Source of the DNA: Danxiaibacter flavus
GTDB lineage: Bacteria > Bacteroidota > Bacteroidia > Chitinophagales > Chitinophagaceae
NCBI RefSeq assembly: GCF_041060425.1
Contig: NZ_JAULBC010000003.1
Coordinates: 310,001 to 374,000 of the forward strand
Reading direction: 5' to 3'
Length of the DNA: 64,000 nt
Within the stretch, counting starts at the first letter, position 1, and each line of letters opens with the position of its first letter. Both the position numbers and the translations under genes were made by a program. The notes below the pieces were generated by a model. The model searched no databases and was not told the DNA's origin. It saw nothing but the letters and a program-made list of their open reading frames with translations. This document shows positions 61,077 through 64,000 of the stretch, piece by piece.

Positions 61077-61871
61077 CTAGTTTTCTGTATGATCGTGGCG
61101 GAACATTGCAGTGTAGTTGTTGGCAATTCCAACACTTGCGCCACTGAACATAACCATCGGAGTTGTTGCAATGCTTATATTGGTCGTGCCGGTAAACATT
61201 TTCAACACATCCACCATCAGGTGAATATTGGTCTCCTTTCCGCTTTTTACTTTTGGTGTGCCTCTGGCAGTTAAATCCAGTGTAATGGTCTTGATATTGT
61301 TGATGGTAGCTGAAGAGTATCCGCCAAAGCCACCTATGTGATAAGCAAACGTATTGCCCATTGACGTAGATGCCGGTGAACTACCTTCCATTTTAAAGAA
61401 AATATAGCCGCTGTTCCAGCCCCAATACATGTCACCGCCATCGCTTGTTGGATCAAGCACGCCCGTGCGGCGGCTTATATCCATTGTACTTCTCAGGCTA
61501 TCGACTCCTACAGTGAAAGTTAACGACTTGTATTCTCCTTCCGGCACGCGCAGTATTGGCTCATGCGTTTCTTCGTTGCTTTCATCAATCAGAAAATAAC
61601 AGCTATCCTGCGGTACTGTATACACAGAACCATCTGTATTGGTAAGCACAAAATTGCTCACATAATATTTAAGCTTGGTAATAGTAAGCTTTTCACCTGA
61701 TGCATTGGTATAAACACCCGTATTCAACTGAAGATCAGAAGAGCCGGCAATATTGTCAAACTCGACAGACAATTCAGCTTTTTCAGATGCATTATACGGA
61801 GCAGTGTTTTCTTTTTTACAGGCAGTAAAGAACAGGCCGATCACAGCAGCCAGCGCAAATGTGTATTTCAT
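61077..61871 (-). CDS. MbnP-like copper-binding lipoprotein
   Basis: A 264-residue lipoprotein with lipobox FTAC (CKKENTAPYN follows). Features of the MbnP family are AELSVEFDNIAGSSDLQLNT at the start of the domain, KLKYYVSNFVLTNTDG, CYFLIDESNEETHEPILRVP, YKSLTFTVGVDSLRS, the tryptophan-rich GGDMYWGWNSGYIFFKMEGS, FAYHIGGFGG and the late IHLMVDVLKMFTG, with a His pair near the end (MFRHDH). MbnP binds copper(I) after a partner diheme enzyme has modified a tryptophan. Here that enzyme is encoded 4 bases downstream. Confidence 0.9.
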   Translation of the reverse strand: MKYTFALAAVIGLFFTACKKENTAPYNASEKAELSVEFDNIAGSSDLQLNTGVYTNASGEKLTITKLKYYVSNFVLTNTDGSVYTVPQDSCYFLIDESNEETHEPILRVPEGEYKSLTFTVGVDSLRSTMDISRRTGVLDPTSDGGDMYWGWNSGYIFFKMEGSSPASTSMGNTFAYHIGGFGGYSSATINNIKTITLDLTARGTPKVKSGKETNIHLMVDVLKMFTGTTNISIATTPMVMFSGASVGIANNYTAMFRHDHTEN

Positions 61872-61968
61872 GTTAGATCAGTATTAGTGTGTTTTTGGGG
61901 TATGTACATGAACGATAGCATGCGGGCATGCGTGTACCGAAACATTTCTGTTATGTTATTTGGACGTA

Positions 61969-62051
61969 ACGCACGTATGAACGTGCGTAGAGACGTTGCA
62001 TTGTGTAGAGACGTTGCAATGCGTAGAGACGTTGCAATGCAACGTCTCTAC
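61969..62051. repeat. Three 18-bp-spaced repeats ending in a near-perfect palindrome
   Basis: GTAGAGACGTTGCA occurs at 61987, 62005 and 62023. The last copy is followed after one base by its reverse complement TGCAACGTCTCTAC, forming a 29-base palindrome at 62023-62051. Just before lies AACGCACGT-atga-ACGTGCGT at about 61969-61988. The spacers between copies are only 4 bases, so this is not CRISPR. I recall similar words as intergenic repeats in cyanobacteria, but cannot verify it here. Confidence 0.85.
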
Positions 62052-62064
62052 GTTCCGTGGGAAA

Positions 62065-62439
62065 TTAAACACATGGCGGATGAAAAAACGCACGCGGCAT
62101 GTTGCAAACCCGGGTATCGTTTATTGCGTTATAAACGATCCTGGTTTTATGTATATGTATAATGGGAATTCCCGAAAAGAATGATTTTGAAGAAATGATC
62201 TGTTCCGGGGCAGATGATCTGTGATCTGAGTTTTGTGAATCTTTGCTTTCTTCCTGTTTAAGCTTTTTCACCATCTGGCATTGACCATTACAATGCAATT
62301 CGGGCCTGGCTTTGTTTTCACAATTAACAGCAAAAGATTCAGTATTCACGTAGTAATCATAAACAATAAACGCCTTGTTATATGTCTGAACCATTACGGT
62401 CAGCAATATTACAAATGCGACTATTTGTTTGGTGATCAA
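62065..62439 (-). CDS. Small Cys-rich membrane protein, probably copper-related
   Basis: About 124 residues from a TTG at 62439 (ITKQIVAFVILLTVMVQTYN follows); an in-frame TTG at 62478 would add 13 residues with two Cys, but the later start fits the type better. One N-terminal helix is followed by NKAFIVYDYYVNTESFAVNC and ENKARPELHCNGQCQMVKKL, a C-x-n-C-x3-C arrangement, and the protein ends FFHPPCV. Short proteins with this NKxxRPxxxCNGKCQ-type motif are known to me from Bacteroidota near TonB-dependent copper receptors. Here it lies about 190 bases before the MbnP-like gene on the same strand. Function unknown; metal binding by the cysteines is inferred. Confidence 0.72.
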   Translation of the reverse strand: MITKQIVAFVILLTVMVQTYNKAFIVYDYYVNTESFAVNCENKARPELHCNGQCQMVKKLKQEESKDSQNSDHRSSAPEQIISSKSFFSGIPIIHIHKTRIVYNAINDTRVCNMPRAFFHPPCV

Positions 62440-62465
62440 GTTGGTGAATTTTCTGCAAAAGTAAC

Positions 62466-62587
62466 ATCGAAAAGTCAAAAGTCAAAAGTAAAAATTCAAA
62501 AGGGTTGACATGCACTTAACGTGCGAGTGAACACATTTAGCCGGGCAACACTCCTTTTTTACTTTTGACTTTTGAATTTTGAACTTG
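62466..62587. repeat. AAAGTCAAAAGT-type inverted repeat
   Basis: AAAAGTCAAAAGTCAAAAGT with AAAAATTCAAAAGG at about 62468-62502 faces ACTTTTGACTTTTGAATTTT at about 62561-62580. It is the same word family as at 30.69-30.85 kb and 38.5 kb. It lies after the ceramidase-fold gene and before the small Cys-rich gene, and probably forms a terminator-like stem. Confidence 0.75.
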
Positions 62588-63931
62588 CTACTTCCCGGGA
62601 GGAACCGCAATCACCTCCCACCTGTTTCCTGCTTTAAAACCTGTAGGCCCCGGCTTGTCACGCATTATTCCGCTGAGCTTGTAATAGTTTTCCAATTGAC
62701 GTATTATGATCGCTTCTCCTGCCCCGGTCTGAATTAAGTTGTCACCCTGATCAGCTCCATAACCACCCAATGCGGCAGATCTTATATCAGCTATATATCC
62801 CGGCCATTTACCGCCGCTCCATGTGTAACCAAACAGGAAAGGCTTTACGCCGGCGAGCCGCATCTTATCTTTCCATTCAAGTTGCAACTGCACAAACAAT
62901 TCACCCGGACAGGCTGCAATTACAACGTCCTTATTAATAATAATCGTGGAAATATTCACATTAACATTCAGCGATTTATTAAACCGGCCTGTGAATACAA
63001 GCGAATCTATTTTCAAACCGATTGAACCGCTGTTTTCTGAAGCAACCAGAGACCTGGCTAATTTAATTGTTTGAAAAGCCAGCAATTCGCCTGTCCGTTC
63101 CATTGGTCGATAATCCGTTTTAAAAGGATCATCCGGCCCTGTTCTTCTTGAACTGATCTGCAATGACTCAATATTGCCTCCTGCTCCCTGGATAAACAGG
63201 CAGGTTAAATTATTACCGAAAGCCTCTTCCACTTTTCGTGAAGCGACACCCGGATAATCTGCCGAGATCGCATAGTTAAAACAAACAATGTCTGCATGAC
63301 AAGCATAATTCATCATGATCGCACGAGGCGCTCCATTCATGTCTTCAATCTTGATTACACCAACTTCCGGGTCTACGGGACCAAAGGGAATCCTTTCCGG
63401 GTTTTCTGAAGTGTATACACTATCGCCAAACCATGATTCACGTGCATGTCCATCCTCCCGTTGAATAAGCCTGTTAAAACCGAGTTGAGGGAAACTTTTA
63501 TGGCCTGCTGCAATTTTTGCCGGAAACTTACGGGCGACGGCTTGTCCTACAGCGTCTATAATCTTGTCTTCATAAAATGATACAAACTCGTTACCCTGAA
63601 ATGTCCACTTACCTCCGGGCTGTGGTTCGGAATGGGTATGAGATGCACTGAGCATTAGTTGAGTTATGCCATACTTCTCCTTACATGCTTTAACAATGCG
63701 CTCGCTGGTAATGATGGCCAGATCAACCGCAACAAAGGCAAGCCGCACGCCGTTACCTTCCAGAACAAGTACTCTTGCGTAAATCGAATCATGTATTGGA
63801 AGAGATGTGGAAGGTGTAATATTGACTTTTGCGGTACCAGCCATTATTGTATTTTCTTCGGCCAGGACATATTGGGGCCAATAACATAACATCAGGATAA
63901 TTAAAGTAAAAACAGAAGTCAATCGTTGCAT
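62588..63931 (-). CDS. Neutral/alkaline non-lysosomal ceramidase-fold protein, secreted
   Basis: A 447-residue exported protein with signal peptide (FTLIILMLCYWPQYVLAE). The mature part begins IMAGTAKVNITPSTSLPIHD, then LAFVAVDLAIITSERIVKAC and QLMLSASHTHSEPQPGG with the metal-binding His pair (SHTHS near residue 97). YACHADIVCFNYAISADYPG and FIQGAGGNIES are further typical segments. Members hydrolyse ceramide or act on other amides; many bacterial homologues of this shorter type have unknown substrates. The C-terminal domain of true ceramidases is missing or reduced (about 450 versus about 650-700 residues), so ceramidase activity is uncertain. The start ATG at 63931 gives a good signal peptide. 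Confidence 0.88.
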   Translation of the reverse strand: MQRLTSVFTLIILMLCYWPQYVLAEENTIMAGTAKVNITPSTSLPIHDSIYARVLVLEGNGVRLAFVAVDLAIITSERIVKACKEKYGITQLMLSASHTHSEPQPGGKWTFQGNEFVSFYEDKIIDAVGQAVARKFPAKIAAGHKSFPQLGFNRLIQREDGHARESWFGDSVYTSENPERIPFGPVDPEVGVIKIEDMNGAPRAIMMNYACHADIVCFNYAISADYPGVASRKVEEAFGNNLTCLFIQGAGGNIESLQISSRRTGPDDPFKTDYRPMERTGELLAFQTIKLARSLVASENSGSIGLKIDSLVFTGRFNKSLNVNVNISTIIINKDVVIAACPGELFVQLQLEWKDKMRLAGVKPFLFGYTWSGGKWPGYIADIRSAALGGYGADQGDNLIQTGAGEAIIIRQLENYYKLSGIMRDKPGPTGFKAGNRWEVIAVPPGK

Positions 63932-64000
63932 ATTGTCTTTTTATTAGAGATGATAAGATGGCTTTTACTGATGGGTACTTTTATTCCGCGTCATTTGCGG

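Noticed and set aside
61073..61171. Longer start for the diheme peroxidase
   Set aside because: It would overlap the MbnP-like gene by 95 bases and bury the lipoprotein signal; the ATG at 61072 gives a proper lipobox.
61987..62051. Possible CRISPR array
   Set aside because: The repeats are 14 bases with 4-base gaps and the last is part of a palindrome; there are no spacers of 30 or more bases and no cas gene.

Overview
The window reads as chromosomal DNA of a Bacteroidota bacterium, most likely of the Chitinophagaceae type. The evidence is three SusC/SusD pairs, a FecR/ECF sigma cassette, PorP/SprF and OmpA-type partners of type IX secretion, a CHU_C-type adhesin C-terminus, and start sites without a clear Shine-Dalgarno sequence. 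Taxonomy is inferred from gene families only.

Layout. 1-3717 (minus strand): the promoter-proximal end of a contractile injection system locus (zinc-ribbon baseplate chaperone, tail tube, tail sheath), headed by a specialised NusG/UpxY-type antiterminator; the locus runs off the left edge. 4.2-5.7 kb: palindromic repeats, a small lipoprotein and a zinc-ribbon membrane protein. 6.0-21.0 kb (minus): a surface-adhesin operon with a giant type IX secretion substrate (about 3,957 residues if a one-base frameshift in a G6 tract is ignored), a PorP/SprF protein and a TPR/propeller/OmpA protein resembling PorE. 21.4-23.7 kb: Nudix hydrolase and L,D-transpeptidase, followed by about 650 bp of tandem intergenic repeats.

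24.5-41.0 kb: a probable alpha-mannan or N-glycan utilisation locus: a GH71/99-like enzyme, a four-gene carbamoylation cassette resembling saxitoxin sxtL-J-K-I (GDSL/TPR protein, SxtJ, SxtK/DUF5989, carbamoyltransferase), a divergently transcribed one-piece membrane regulator (lectin-like fold, Kelch-like propeller, one membrane helix, SARP-type DNA-binding and BTAD domains), SusC, SusD and GH92. The GH71/99 gene and susC both carry a four-copy TTAA direct-repeat array with 11-12 bp period just upstream of a promoter-like element. That is the geometry expected for SARP binding and suggests the membrane regulator controls both. This is the best candidate here for an undescribed system.

41.1-51 kb: VOC protein, alpha/beta hydrolase, a SusC/SusD pair preceded by a YdcF-like protein and an unknown propeller-like protein, and an AhpD-like protein. 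51-58.7 kb: a surface-signalling operon (ECF sigma, FecR anti-sigma, SusC with STN domain, SusD). 59-62.5 kb: a copper-handling group (small Cys-rich membrane protein, MbnP-like lipoprotein, MbnH/MauG-like diheme peroxidase, beta-barrel protein with an N-terminal CDICGCG motif). 62.6-63.9 kb: a ceramidase-fold hydrolase.

Intergenic regions are rich in dispersed repeat families (TTACACAGAG, GTACGATGT, AAGTCAAAATTCAAAAG, a 36-bp GC-rich element, GCCCTTTCAGGGC palindromes), several in inverted pairs. All family assignments were made by eye from motifs; no database search was run.
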